Below, piece after piece: positions 1-8,862 of a stretch of DNA of 64,000 nucleotides. Numbering within the stretch: the stretch's first letter is position 1; the number at the start of each line of letters is the position of its first letter. The DNA is from Linderina pennispora (lineage: Eukaryota > Kickxellomycota > Kickxellomycetes > Kickxellales > Kickxellaceae), in NCBI RefSeq assembly GCF_002104995.1, contig NW_024468254.1:868001-932000 (forward strand), given 5' to 3'. The notes under the pieces were generated by a model. The model was given only the letters and a program-made list of their open reading frames with translations, was not told where the DNA came from and ran no database searches. The translations under genes were made by a program, and so were the position numbers.

Positions 1-466
1 CACTGCCCGTGTCGCCGCTGGTCGCGCCCACCACCGTGATCTTGTGGTCAGGCTCGCCTGCCGCCTTCTGTGCGTTGCGCCGCTCAAGGAAGAACTCAAA
101 CAGGTTCCCCAGGAACTGCAGCGCCACGTCCTTGAACGCGTACGTCGGGCCGTGGAACAGCTCCAGGATGTGCGTCTTGCCGTCAAGGCCCACCAGCGGC
201 GTCACCTCCGGCGTATCGAAGGTCGCGTACGACCGGTGCACCAGATCAGACAGCTCTGCGCGCGAGATATCAGAGCCGACAAACAGCGAGATCAGCTCTG
301 TCGCTAGCTCGGAAAATGACAGCTTCGCCCACGCCGTCTGCCAGTCGGACGGCAGCGAGGGCAGCGTCTCGGGAATATACAGGCCGCCGTCAGCGGCGAG
401 GCCCTCGAGAACGACGCTCTCGAAGCCCTGGCCCTTGGACTGTCCACGAGTCGAACGATACAGCAT
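1..466 (-). CDS. THR4: threonine synthase, N-terminal part (runs off left edge)
   Basis: Threonine synthase is the PLP enzyme that converts O-phosphohomoserine to threonine in the aspartate-family amino acid pathway. The minus strand reads from an ATG at 466 straight through to the window edge, giving 155 residues of the N-terminal half. Visible family motifs are the start MLYRSTRG, the cofactor lysine segment TYAFKDVALQF (Lys112), and VVGATSGDTGS near the cut, which is the phosphate-binding region of the PLP fold. The yeast protein is about 514 residues, so roughly two thirds lies outside the window. No stop or frameshift is seen. The neighbour on the same strand is the cap-binding gene ending at 836, with no functional link. 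Start choice: the first ATG, giving the usual family N-terminus. Confidence 0.95.
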   Translation of the reverse strand, partial: MLYRSTRGQSKGQGFESVVLEGLAADGGLYIPETLPSLPSDWQTAWAKLSFSELATELISLFVGSDISRAELSDLVHRSYATFDTPEVTPLVGLDGKTHILELFHGPTYAFKDVALQFLGNLFEFFLERRNAQKAAGEPDHKITVVGATSGDTGS

Positions 467-835
467 ATTGTGTTGAAAAAATTGATTAATGTGAAATTCT
501 TGGGGGGAAAGAAGAGGAAAAAGAATGATTCTGGTGTGGGCGCCGCCGTATCGCCGATGTCTTTGCCTCGTGCCTTTAATATTTTTTTGTTTGAATGCGC
601 TGTGTCGCACTCAGTCACAGCTGTTATCGCTGTGTCGCACTGATGATTCACCTATTGGCGACCGGAGGGGATAAACCGCGCGCCTTTTGGCCTCAGTAGA
701 TCCGGCAAGTAGGATCGATTCAGCCGGCCGCGTGCATGGGAGGATTAGAGGCGGCTATCGTGAACCCTGAGGTTAGACAGTGCGGGTGGAATGATGCCTT
801 TAAAAGAGAAAGTGATCCAGAAAGAGAAAAGCAGG
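467..835. other. intergenic; upstream region of threonine synthase
   Basis: No gene seen. It holds the 5' flank of threonine synthase and the 3' flank of CBP80. A 14-bp direct repeat (cgctgtgtcgcact) lies at 598-611 and 628-641. A TGATTCA sequence at 644-650 is one base from the Gcn4/Cpc1 consensus TGASTCA, which is suggestive only. Confidence 0.5.
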
Positions 836-3382
836 CTAGAGCGTGATGGCGCGCACATCAGTGTACACCTGGCGCAGCTCGTCGCTGACGTCCGGCGTGA
901 ACACAATGTTCTCCAGCGTGGTCGCCGCCTCTGCCACCTGGTAGCGGTACGACCGCACAAATTCCTTGAACCGGCCCATCAGCCACGCCCGGTCCACCGC
1001 CGACGCCGTGCCCTGCTCCGACCCCAGCAGCTGCACAAAGCGCTGGATCGCCAGCACCACCACGTCCCGCTGCTCCTGCACCATCTGCGCCAGCGACGCC
1101 TCAATCTGCCCCACGGCCTCGGTGTCCACCATGCCGTCACCCGCCAGACCATCGTCGCCCGCGGCCGGCTGGCGCGCAGCCTCCAGGCGGTCCTGCAGCT
1201 GCGCAATGCGGATGTTGACCTTGTTGACCGTGTTCTGTAGGATCTCCCAGTAGTGGAACCGGTGCCACTTGCCCACGTGCGACGCGTCGAACACCAGCTC
1301 GACAATCGTCGACGGATCAATCACACGGTAGTTGAACAGCTTGTCGATCGTGATGGCGAAGAACTGGTGGTTGCGCAGCCAAAAGTCCTCGGTGACCTTG
1401 GCAATCTGCAGCTTCGCTTCGGCCGTGTCGCCGAACTTTTGCAACGCTGGCAGGAACCGCTCGATTGCGCTCAGCATGTGGCTGAACGTCTTGCTGCCCA
1501 AAAGCAGCACGTGCTCCACCAGCATCTCGCGCGCCAATGAGCGCCGCGCCGCATCGTCCACGTCCGTCCACTGCGTGTAGTGCTCGTCGAGGATCGCCAG
1601 CGCCTGGTCCGCCGTGCCCTTGTTCTTCAGACACACGCCCACAGCCACCGAGACCGCGCGCGTGCGCTCGTCCATCGCCTGCACCGTGAATTTGAAGTTC
1701 TGCGTCGGCACCCGCGCTGGGATCAGCGTCTGGCATGACTCGGGCAGCAGCTGCTTGACGCGGTCCAGGTACGACAGCCGGATGATCTTCAGCAGCGTCT
1801 CCTCCAGGAAGCAGCGCTTGGGCGTGCCTGCCTCGTCCTCCGCCACTGCCTCCCACTTGTCCCAGTCCCACTGGAACCCAAAGTTGCTGATGTACACTGC
1901 CAGCCAGTTCGACAGCCGGTTCAGGCACTCCACGTCCATGTTCACCAGCCGCTCAAACACGTTCTCCACTGTCGTGCTAAACACCGCCGGGTAGATCTGC
2001 GGCTCAGCCTTGCGCAGCTCGATCGCCAGCGACGTGTAGTACATCTCGCGGTACAGGCCAGTGGGGAGCTGCAGCAGGAAGCTAAACAGAACCTCCGACA
2101 CCAGGTACTCAAACACCAGCGCGCTCTGCGGGTCGGCCTCATCGGGCGATGCCTGCGATGTGATCGTCGTCACCACGCCCTCGTTGCACAGCTCGTGGAT
2201 CTGCATCAGGTACTTGGCACAGTCCTTGCGGTTGCCCTCCAGCTGCATGACCGTGTCCGAGATAAAGTCCTGCAGCAGGTACTTGTTCACTGCCTGCTCT
2301 GCGGGGCTCGGCACCAGCTGCACCAGCTGCGACGGCGTGTAGTACTTTGACGGCGCCAGGTCGACGGGCATCTCCAGCAGCGGCAGCTCGTGCGACGTCG
2401 CCGACGAAAAATCGTTGAGGAACGGCTCGTATGCCGCGACCACAATGCTGACCTCCCAGTTGCTGCTGGCCATAGCCTGCAGCACATCCAGCAGGTATGG
2501 CAGCACGTTGGTGCCGTTGGCCGGCGCATCGTGCAGCACTGTCGTGATTGTGTTGTTCTTGCTGCTCTCGCTCAACTGCTCCACGTACTTGCCGACAATC
2601 GCCGAGATGCGCTCGAGGTCAGCGGCTGCTGTCTCCTTCAGCGCGCCGCCCGCCCACAGCAGCGTCGACATGACGATATACACAAAGCAGTTGTTCCTCG
2701 CCGACACGACCACACCAGAGCCGCCCGCCTCAATCACTGGCTGCAGGAACGCGTCGAGCATCGCCACCAGGGTACCCGGCGCAATTGCATTGGTGTTCAC
2801 CAGCAGTGCAAAGAACCGCATCAGCACCTTCACCGACGCCCAGTCGCCCGCCTCCAGGTTCTTCTTCAGCACGCCGTGCATCATAGCCACCACCCGCTTG
2901 CCCGTCTCGCTGTTCTTCGCGTTCAGCAGGCCCACCAGCGTCGTGTAGACGGACACCTTCCACGGCAGCTCCAGGATGCACTGCCGGATCGTCTTCATGA
3001 CTGTCGCCTCGTGCTTCACGTAGTCCTTCTCCAGCACCACGCTCAGTGCGTCCAGGTTGTTCTGCATTGTCGGCAGGTTCTTGTCGCCCACCTTGATGAT
3101 CAGCGACGACAGCCGCTTCTCAATGTCCCGCGACTCGTCCTGGATCGGAATCCCAGCGCTATGGCCGCGGCCGCCGCGCCCGGGCCGCTCGTACGGCTTT
3201 CTGTTGTGCGGGCGCGAGCGACGGTCACGGCCAAACTCGTCAACGTCTAAAAAAGGGGGTTGCGTAGCTTAGTATGACGTAGAACATAAAGCCCAGGCCA
3301 AGTCAGGCAGTCTCTGCAATACTTTACCTCCGCGGGGTCCTCGTCCACGCGGGCGGCCTCCGAGTCTTCCTGAGAAATCCAT
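836..3382 (-). CDS. CBC1: nuclear cap-binding complex large subunit (CBP80/NCBP1), two exons
   Basis: Large subunit of the nuclear cap-binding complex; with CBP20 it binds the m7G cap and promotes splicing, export and the pioneer round of translation. The long exon (836..3246) encodes a helical MIF4G-type protein with the family-like opening around IEKRLSSLIIKVGDKNLP and the later WDWDKWE and FKEFVRSYRYQVAE segments. Reading upstream adds RDRRSRPHNRKPYERPGRGG, which needs a first exon. The best model is exon 1 at 3328..3382 (MDFSGRLGGRPRGRGPRG), donor GTAAAG, intron 3247..3327, acceptor TTTTTTAG. The phase matches exactly and gives 821 residues, close to the roughly 790 of the human protein. 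The N-terminus is Arg/Gly-rich, as in homologues carrying the basic nuclear signal. Alternative: a different short first exon; the body is secure. Confidence 0.9.
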
Positions 3383-3685
3383 ACTGCAGTGAAATAAGTA
3401 GTTTTGAAATTGAACGCGCGTTTGAATAAGAGGGGAGTGGGGTGAATGTGGAAGAAAAATAATAGCGAGGTCTGAGAAGGGCGGGAACGGCAGCCAGCGC
3501 TGTCAACAAGCGAAAAGTTTCCAGGAAAACTCAGCCTGGCTGATTCGGTGATAAGATCGCTGCTGATCCTGGTCCGCGACACTGCTCCTGAACCAAGCAG
3601 CGCCTGAACCAAGCAGCGCCTGCCTGCCAACCTGCCCAAGCACAGCTCACCTTTACAATTTGCGTGTCTAACCCCCTCCTACATC
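3383..3685. promoter_or_regulatory. divergent intergenic region between CBP80 and the small membrane protein
   Basis: Shared upstream region of two divergent genes. It contains an imperfect tandem duplication of about 17 bp (unit ctgaaccaagcagcgc) around 3593-3623. No further gene is seen. Confidence 0.4.
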
Positions 3686-3946
3686 ATGTCCAGCAGCAGC
3701 AGCAGCACACTGTCCTTGACGTCGCTGGTTTCGACGGCGACCACCACAGCAGTCACATCGACCTCGGTCACAAAGGCGCCGTTCGACGAGGATACGTTCT
3801 TCACAGACTGGGTGACGCCCGGACTCGTCTCGGGCCTTATTGTCGGGCTCCTGTTTGTGGTGCTCATTAGCGTTGGCATCTCGTGGATGGCTTCGATCCA
3901 GACGCCAAAGACCATGCCGACACTCAAGCAGAAGAAGAACCAGTAG
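3686..3946 (+). CDS. small single-pass membrane protein, resembles V-ATPase S1/VOA1 transmembrane tail
   Basis: An 86-residue protein. Residues 1-33 are Ser/Thr-rich and polar. A single hydrophobic helix follows (about residues 45-70, with GLVSGLIVGLLFVVLISVGI), then a short basic tail ending KQKKNQ. The pattern of WVTPG, a roughly 23-residue helix, WMASIQTP and a short tail resembles the C-terminal transmembrane segment of V-ATPase accessory subunit S1/VOA1 and BIG1-type proteins (F-TPG...LSSLQ). This is from memory of the family, not a search. No signal peptide is visible, so it may be tail-anchored, or an upstream luminal exon may have been missed. Coding potential is supported by a strong ATG context (atcATG) and gene spacing. 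Function is not assigned beyond membrane anchoring. Confidence 0.6.
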   Translation: MSSSSSSTLSLTSLVSTATTTAVTSTSVTKAPFDEDTFFTDWVTPGLVSGLIVGLLFVVLISVGISWMASIQTPKTMPTLKQKKNQ

Positions 3947-4141
3947 ACGCCATACCCTTTTTTTCAACCAAATACAAATGACCAAGCATTTTTATTGCGG
4001 TGCAACACTGGCGTTGGAAGCGGGAGGGGCTAGGGCCACTGATTTTCCCGTTCACTCAGGGATCCGATCCAGTCACGACCTCCTACTCTTGTCTCTGGGT
4101 GATTTAGATAACAGAAGGAAACGAAAATCTCAATTAGCCCA

Positions 4142-5467
4142 ATGAATTCAGTTCTAGCGCGCGGCTCGCTTCGCATGGCGGCTGGCAGCGCTTGGCGGCG
4201 ACCGCTTCTGCAGCGGCCGTTTGCCAGCGCCCAGCTCCGGCAGTACTCGACAAGGCAGCAACAGTCGAAGGACTCGGGCGACTCCAAGACATGGTACTGG
4301 ATCCCGGTCGGTGTCGGCCTCACATACATAGCATTCCAGCGCCTGTACCACATCGAGACGGATCTGGCTGAGGACCAGAAGCGCCAGCAGCAGGCAGTGC
4401 ATGGTGTGGCAGTAGCCGGGCCGTGGCAGCTGCACGTGCTCTCGGCGCTGCCACTGAAGGCAATGTCGCGGCTGTTTGGGTCGTTCAACGAGCTGGAGAT
4501 CCCGGGTCCGCTGCGCACACCGCTGCTGCGCCTGTATGCATGGGTGTTTGGCTGCAGCCTGGGCGAGATGAAGGATCCGGAGCTGCGCAACTACCCGAAC
4601 CTGGCCACATTCTTCTACCGCGAGCTGTGCGACGGCGCACGGCCGGTGGATGCGCAGGCTGCGGTGGTGTCGCCGTCGGATGGCAAGATCCTGCACTATG
4701 GCGTGGTCGAGCAGCGCAAGGTCGAGCAGGTCAAGGGCATGACATACAGCCTGGATGCGTTCCTGGGTGCGCCCGACGTGCCGGCTACGCATGGCCACGC
4801 TGGCATCACTGAGCAGACCATGGTGGATGCTGACCATGCCAACGCCAACAATGCAGCCACCGACGAGCAGTTCGCCGTGGTCAACGGCATCCCGTACTCG
4901 CTGGATGAGATGATTGGTAGCAAGGACGCTCTGGTGCCAGCCGCCCAGTCGCTGGGCCGCGACCCTACCGGCAAACTGTGCTTCTGCGTCATCTACCTGG
5001 CGCCCGGCGACTACCACCGCTTCCACTCGCCCGCCAACTGGGTCGTCGAGGCCCGCCGCCACTTTGCTGGCGAGCTGTACTCGGTCAGCCCCTACATCGC
5101 GCGGACCATCCAGAACCTCTTTGTCCTCAACGAGCGTGTCGCGCTGCTTGGCCGCTGGCGCCACGGGTTCATGTCTATGACTGCTGTGGGCGCGACCAAT
5201 GTCGGCTCCGTGGTCATCAACTTCGACAAGGAGCTGCGCACCAACCTCAAGGAGCAGAAGCTGCTGCCTGGCAGCTTCTCGCAGCTCAGCTACAAGGGCC
5301 TGAGCCAGAAGCTAGGCGGCGTGCCGCTGGCCAGCGGGCAGGAGGTCGGCGGGTTCAGGCTGGGCTCGACGGTTGTGTTAGTGTTTGAGGCCCCCGAGTC
5401 CTTCACCTTCAATGTCTCTCCTGGCCAGAGTGTGAAGATGGGCCAGGCCCTGGGATACACAAGCTAG
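4142..5467 (+). CDS. PSD1: phosphatidylserine decarboxylase proenzyme, mitochondrial type
   Basis: Converts phosphatidylserine to phosphatidylethanolamine in the inner mitochondrial membrane, using a pyruvoyl group formed by self-cleavage. The 441-residue protein starts with a basic, Ser-rich targeting sequence (RRPLLQRPFASAQLRQYST), then a membrane segment (about residues 51-70, WYWIPVGVGLTYIAF). Catalytic landmarks are SPSDGKI (triad Asp), YLAPGDYHRFHSP (triad His) and the self-processing LGST motif at residues 407-410. The alpha chain would therefore be only 33 residues. The LGST form is typical of the mitochondrial PSD1 class. An odd feature is a second YSLD-like motif in the central linker (see findings). 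The gene is intronless and the preceding gene is co-oriented. Confidence 0.95.
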   Translation: MNSVLARGSLRMAAGSAWRRPLLQRPFASAQLRQYSTRQQQSKDSGDSKTWYWIPVGVGLTYIAFQRLYHIETDLAEDQKRQQQAVHGVAVAGPWQLHVLSALPLKAMSRLFGSFNELEIPGPLRTPLLRLYAWVFGCSLGEMKDPELRNYPNLATFFYRELCDGARPVDAQAAVVSPSDGKILHYGVVEQRKVEQVKGMTYSLDAFLGAPDVPATHGHAGITEQTMVDADHANANNAATDEQFAVVNGIPYSLDEMIGSKDALVPAAQSLGRDPTGKLCFCVIYLAPGDYHRFHSPANWVVEARRHFAGELYSVSPYIARTIQNLFVLNERVALLGRWRHGFMSMTAVGATNVGSVVINFDKELRTNLKEQKLLPGSFSQLSYKGLSQKLGGVPLASGQEVGGFRLGSTVVLVFEAPESFTFNVSPGQSVKMGQALGYTS

Positions 5468-5533
5468 ATACGCTCGATAGTTTGAATCGTCCATTTTTAT
5501 TATTCCATTAACTGTGCCTCTTGACAAGCTGGC

Positions 5534-6472
5534 TTACTGGCGGGCAAATATCGCCCTGAGGCTCAAGCTGACTGACGCCGGCACCACCTCCGGAAACAGT
5601 CTGTTGGATAGCGCAAAACCTGCAGTATCGAGCTGCGCGCAACCGTTCATGATGGCCAACTGCATCTGCACGGCCTTGCTATTCGCTCCACTACCGGTCC
5701 TTTGGATGTCCCGCATCAAGGTGTGCTCAACATCCTCCTGCGAAACATAAGTGACCGCAAGTTCCCTGCCCGTGGCCTCATTGCCCATCTGAATAAGATC
5801 GTTGTAGGAGAGCGTGGCAGTGGCAAACCGCAGGTCCTTGACCCACTCCTCACCCATGAACGCCTCTGCACGCTTGATCACCTCTACCGTGTATTTCGCA
5901 ACATCCTCCTTGTCAATAAACGAGCATAGTCCCTCGCCATCGCCCGGCACCAGTACGGTGTGGCTGTCAAGATCCCAGCCAAAGTCGGCAGAAAGGAAGG
6001 TATCGGTGAAAAACCCGCACATAATGAAGATGCTCCTCATTCCGGTCACCATCAGATCATCACGAATCTTGCGCTTGACTTCATAGCTACTGACAATTAG
6101 GTTCATGCCTATGCGTGTGTCCAAGCAGAATTCTGACGGCAAAAAGTACCTGACACGGGCCCGAGCTGCCGCGTGAATCAGGGCTACCTGTGCGGTATCC
6201 TGTCCTGCGCCGCCTATCAACGACAGCACTGCATCGTGGCCGGCGAGGGTTGCGATGAGGTCGCGTTCGCCATCCAACTCGTAGTCCACAGTGCGCACGG
6301 AGAACTGTTGCATGCCGGCTGTGAGCAAGCGGGCCTGCACTTCGCTACCCTCGCGCGCCAGTAGCGTAGTGTGGAGCCCCGGTGCACGCTGACTCAACTC
6401 CTGGATGATGAGTTGGCCGAGCGTGCCAGTGGCACCGGCGATAGCGAGACGTTTAATTCCGTGGGTTGCCAT
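5534..6472 (-). CDS. NmrA-like / isoflavone-reductase-type NAD(P)-binding protein
   Basis: A 312-residue atypical short-chain dehydrogenase of the NmrA/PCBER group. The N-terminal Rossmann fingerprint GATGTLGQ (G-x-x-G-x-x-G, about residues 13-20) follows a hydrophobic beta strand. A central YFLPSEFCLDT segment matches the FlPSEFG region shared by phenylcoumaran benzylic ether and isoflavone reductases, and DKEDVAKYTVEVI matches the family DIaafTv region. Family members are either oxidoreductases on small phenolic substrates or redox-sensing regulators such as NmrA; nothing here decides between them. The gene converges on PSD1 (66 bp between stops) and diverges from the AAA ATPase upstream. 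Substrate unknown. Confidence 0.85.
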   Translation of the reverse strand: MATHGIKRLAIAGATGTLGQLIIQELSQRAPGLHTTLLAREGSEVQARLLTAGMQQFSVRTVDYELDGERDLIATLAGHDAVLSLIGGAGQDTAQVALIHAAARARVRYFLPSEFCLDTRIGMNLIVSSYEVKRKIRDDLMVTGMRSIFIMCGFFTDTFLSADFGWDLDSHTVLVPGDGEGLCSFIDKEDVAKYTVEVIKRAEAFMGEEWVKDLRFATATLSYNDLIQMGNEATGRELAVTYVSQEDVEHTLMRDIQRTGSGANSKAVQMQLAIMNGCAQLDTAGFALSNRLFPEVVPASVSLSLRAIFARQ

Positions 6473-6909
6473 GAATAATAGTATATCAGTGTGGTAGTGG
6501 AGGCAAAGAAGGTCATTTTTATCTTTCTAGACTATGAATGCAGGGTGTTCACTGTTCGCCAACACTACCACATGAGCATCTATGGCCTACGTCGCTGACA
6601 AAAAGAAAGGCTTTGTAAAGAGGAAAGGATCGACTCATGCATGCCAGCCCTACACCCAGGGCTCGCACATGCCAAGTGTACAAACAACCACCACACCAGT
6701 ATCCCGTGAAGAGGCATAATGGACAGCCACTGCAATGGCACAATCAACGAGCTGTGATATAAGCTGTAGCTTGGAATGTAGTTCATCAGCGGCATTGGCT
6801 ATAATATGATGTCCATAACTTGCATCCCACATATCAATCATGGCCAGTCCACGCTGTGCTAATTCCCCTTTTAGGAACAGCCGTCAGTCTCGAACTACTT
6901 TCAGTTATA
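6473..6909. promoter_or_regulatory. divergent intergenic region (NmrA-like and AAA ATPase)
   Basis: Shared upstream region of two divergent genes, AT-richer than its flanks. No additional gene was recognised; the short reading frames here have no family signature. Confidence 0.4.
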
Positions 6910-8325
6910 ATGCCACCAACCACCCAACCACTGGACGATACCACAACGCGCCTGGTCGCTGGATTTGGAGAGAGCGGCCAGCGCCTGCTCCAATTCCTCA
7001 GCGGCAAAATCGAAAACACCGTGCCCGGTGAGCTCGTCTCCCACTCAGTCCTGCTCTCCGGTCAGTCCGGAATCGGGAAATCGCTTCTGCTCACAACTCT
7101 TGCCGAAAAGCTAGCCTGCAAAATCATCAAAGTTAACCTTGGTCGTGTAATCGCCCACGGCGGCCAGCACAGCGCCCTGCGTCGCATCTTCGCTAGTGTC
7201 CCGCACACCCAGCCAGTGCTGGTATGGATCGTTGATCCAGAATTATTCTGCGGTATCTACGGGTGCTTGGTCGAGGCGTTTGTCCAAAAGTCCAAATCCA
7301 TGCCTATGTGCTGTGTCGCCATGACATCGCGCTATCCCGACAGGGTCTCAGTATCGCTTCGCTGCATTGTCGACGACCATATCCGGCTATTACCGCCCGG
7401 AAAGACCGAGCGCCTACAGCTATGCCAGTGGTACGCAAAGCACAACCTGCCTCCAGCGGATATTGCCCAGCTCGTGGAGGCAACCCATGGCAAGGTCGCT
7501 GGTGAGCTATTTGCCGATTTGTCTGCCATGCAGAAAAACAGAAAGCTGCCGATGGCCGTTGTAGAGTCCGCAGGCGTGCGCTGGGAGGACATCGGCGGGC
7601 TCAGCAACGTGATCAACGAAATCCAGGAATCGATTATCTGGCCATTGCGCTACCGCGATCGGTTCCGGCGTCTCGGGATCCGCCCACCGCGCGGCGTTTT
7701 GCTTCACGGCCCGCCGGGAACTGGCAAGACAATGATTGCTCGGGCCATTGCGCACGAAGTGTCGGCGAACTTTATCCTGGTGGCCATCCCAGACTTGATC
7801 AAGGGCGAGGTGGGCGAGTCGGAGAAGGCACTAGCCAGCGTGTTTGAGAGCGCGGTGCGCATGCCCAGCATTTTGTTCCTGGACGAGATCGAGGCAATCT
7901 TCGGGTCGCGCGAGCAGGCAGGCGAGGTCGGGAAGAAATTGATTTCACAGCTGTTTCTAGAGCTGGATAGTATTCCTGAGGACGCGAATGTGATGATTCT
8001 AGCGGCGACGAATGCTCCGGAACTCATGGACTCGTCTATTCTTAGGTCAGGAAGGCTGGACAAGAAGATTCATATTCCAAGACCTGACTACGCGAGCAGG
8101 CTGGATATCCTCAGGCGGTCTACAAGGCACTTGTCAATTAGCAACAAAAGCACTACGCTGGAATGGCTAGCCAACAACAGCCTAAGCGGTGCAGAGATCA
8201 AGGCCCTGGTGCGCGGCGCCTGCTACTCAGCAATCCAGCGAGGGTCTGCAGATATTTCCAAAGAAGACTTTGAGGCATCACTTTCGGCGATGAATCCAGC
8301 AAATATCTTGTTTTCAAAGAAATAA
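6910..8325 (+). CDS. short double-AAA ATPase, Cdc48/AFG2(SPATA5)-like group
   Basis: A 471-residue protein with two AAA modules and essentially no N-terminal domain. D1 has a P-loop (GQSGIGKS, about residue 55) but its expected Walker B stretch reads PVLVWIVDPELF, without the DE pair. D2 is complete: VRWEDIGGL entry motif, GPPGTGKT Walker A, ILFLDEIEAIF Walker B, AATNAPELMD sensor 1 and SGRLDKKIHIP arginine-finger region. The D2 sequence is of the Cdc48/AFG2/SPATA5 type, whose members remodel protein complexes, including 60S pre-ribosomes. At 471 residues it is well short of AFG2 (about 780), and closer to a reduced SPATA5L1-like partner. Start: the first ATG (6910). Its stop codon lies at the left boundary of duplication block A. 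Confidence 0.85.
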   Translation: MPPTTQPLDDTTTRLVAGFGESGQRLLQFLSGKIENTVPGELVSHSVLLSGQSGIGKSLLLTTLAEKLACKIIKVNLGRVIAHGGQHSALRRIFASVPHTQPVLVWIVDPELFCGIYGCLVEAFVQKSKSMPMCCVAMTSRYPDRVSVSLRCIVDDHIRLLPPGKTERLQLCQWYAKHNLPPADIAQLVEATHGKVAGELFADLSAMQKNRKLPMAVVESAGVRWEDIGGLSNVINEIQESIIWPLRYRDRFRRLGIRPPRGVLLHGPPGTGKTMIARAIAHEVSANFILVAIPDLIKGEVGESEKALASVFESAVRMPSILFLDEIEAIFGSREQAGEVGKKLISQLFLELDSIPEDANVMILAATNAPELMDSSILRSGRLDKKIHIPRPDYASRLDILRRSTRHLSISNKSTTLEWLANNSLSGAEIKALVRGACYSAIQRGSADISKEDFEASLSAMNPANILFSKK

Positions 8326-8349
8326 ACGGCTCTACAGTTGGAATATGGC

Positions 8350-8862
8350 TTACATCTCACCGCACTCCGATATGAGCACCGGCAGCGTGGGCTTGTTGTC
8401 TCGTCCAGTCGGCACGTTCTCGATCTTGCGCAGCGTCAGCAGCCCATCCACAAGCTTCCCAAACACCACATGCTTGCCATCGAGCCACGGCGCCTCGGCA
8501 AGCGTGATGAAGAACTGGCACCCGTTCGTGTTTTCGCCGCTGTTGGCCATTGACAGCAGACCAGGACCTGTGTGCTTGAGCTCGAAGCTCTCGTCGGCAA
8601 ACTTGTCGCCGTAGATTGACGTGCGCCCCGTGCCGTTGCCCTTGACAAAGTCGCCACCCTGTGCCATGAACCCCTTGATGATGCGGTGGAACGGACTGCC
8701 CTTGTACCCCTGCGGAGCGTGGTTTACCCGATGCTCGCCGGTGCAGAGCTGGCGGAAGTTCTCGGCTGTCCTGGGCACCTTGTCGGCGAACAGCTCCATC
8801 TTGATCCGCCCGACGTCCTTGCCGCCGATGGTGATGTCGAAGAAAACGATGGGGTTGGGCAT
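8350..8862 (-). CDS. PPIH: cyclophilin H-type peptidyl-prolyl isomerase, copy A
   Basis: A 170-residue cyclophilin. Its order of motifs follows human PPIH (USA-CyP), the tri-snRNP cyclophilin that binds PRP4: [69 protein letters not shown], and the ending CGEM. The catalytic arginine (FHR, residue 60) and Trp126 are present. The frame stays open upstream to an ATG at 9009, but a TATA-like run (AATAAATATA) sits only about 13 bp above that ATG, so transcription probably begins downstream of it. The start at 8862 gives the normal family length. A small upstream exon ending at a CAG just before the ATG remains possible. It converges on the AAA ATPase (24 bp between stops). Confidence 0.92.
   Translation of the reverse strand: MPNPIVFFDITIGGKDVGRIKMELFADKVPRTAENFRQLCTGEHRVNHAPQGYKGSPFHRIIKGFMAQGGDFVKGNGTGRTSIYGDKFADESFELKHTGPGLLSMANSGENTNGCQFFITLAEAPWLDGKHVVFGKLVDGLLTLRKIENVPTGRDNKPTLPVLISECGEM

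Noticed and set aside
2390-3250. 286-codon plus-strand frame
   Set aside because: Antisense shadow of CBP80, His/Arg-rich with no signature.
4154-5164. 336-codon open frame on the minus strand
   Set aside because: Lies entirely antisense to PSD1; composition is what GC-rich codon use of the sense gene produces, and no family motif is present.
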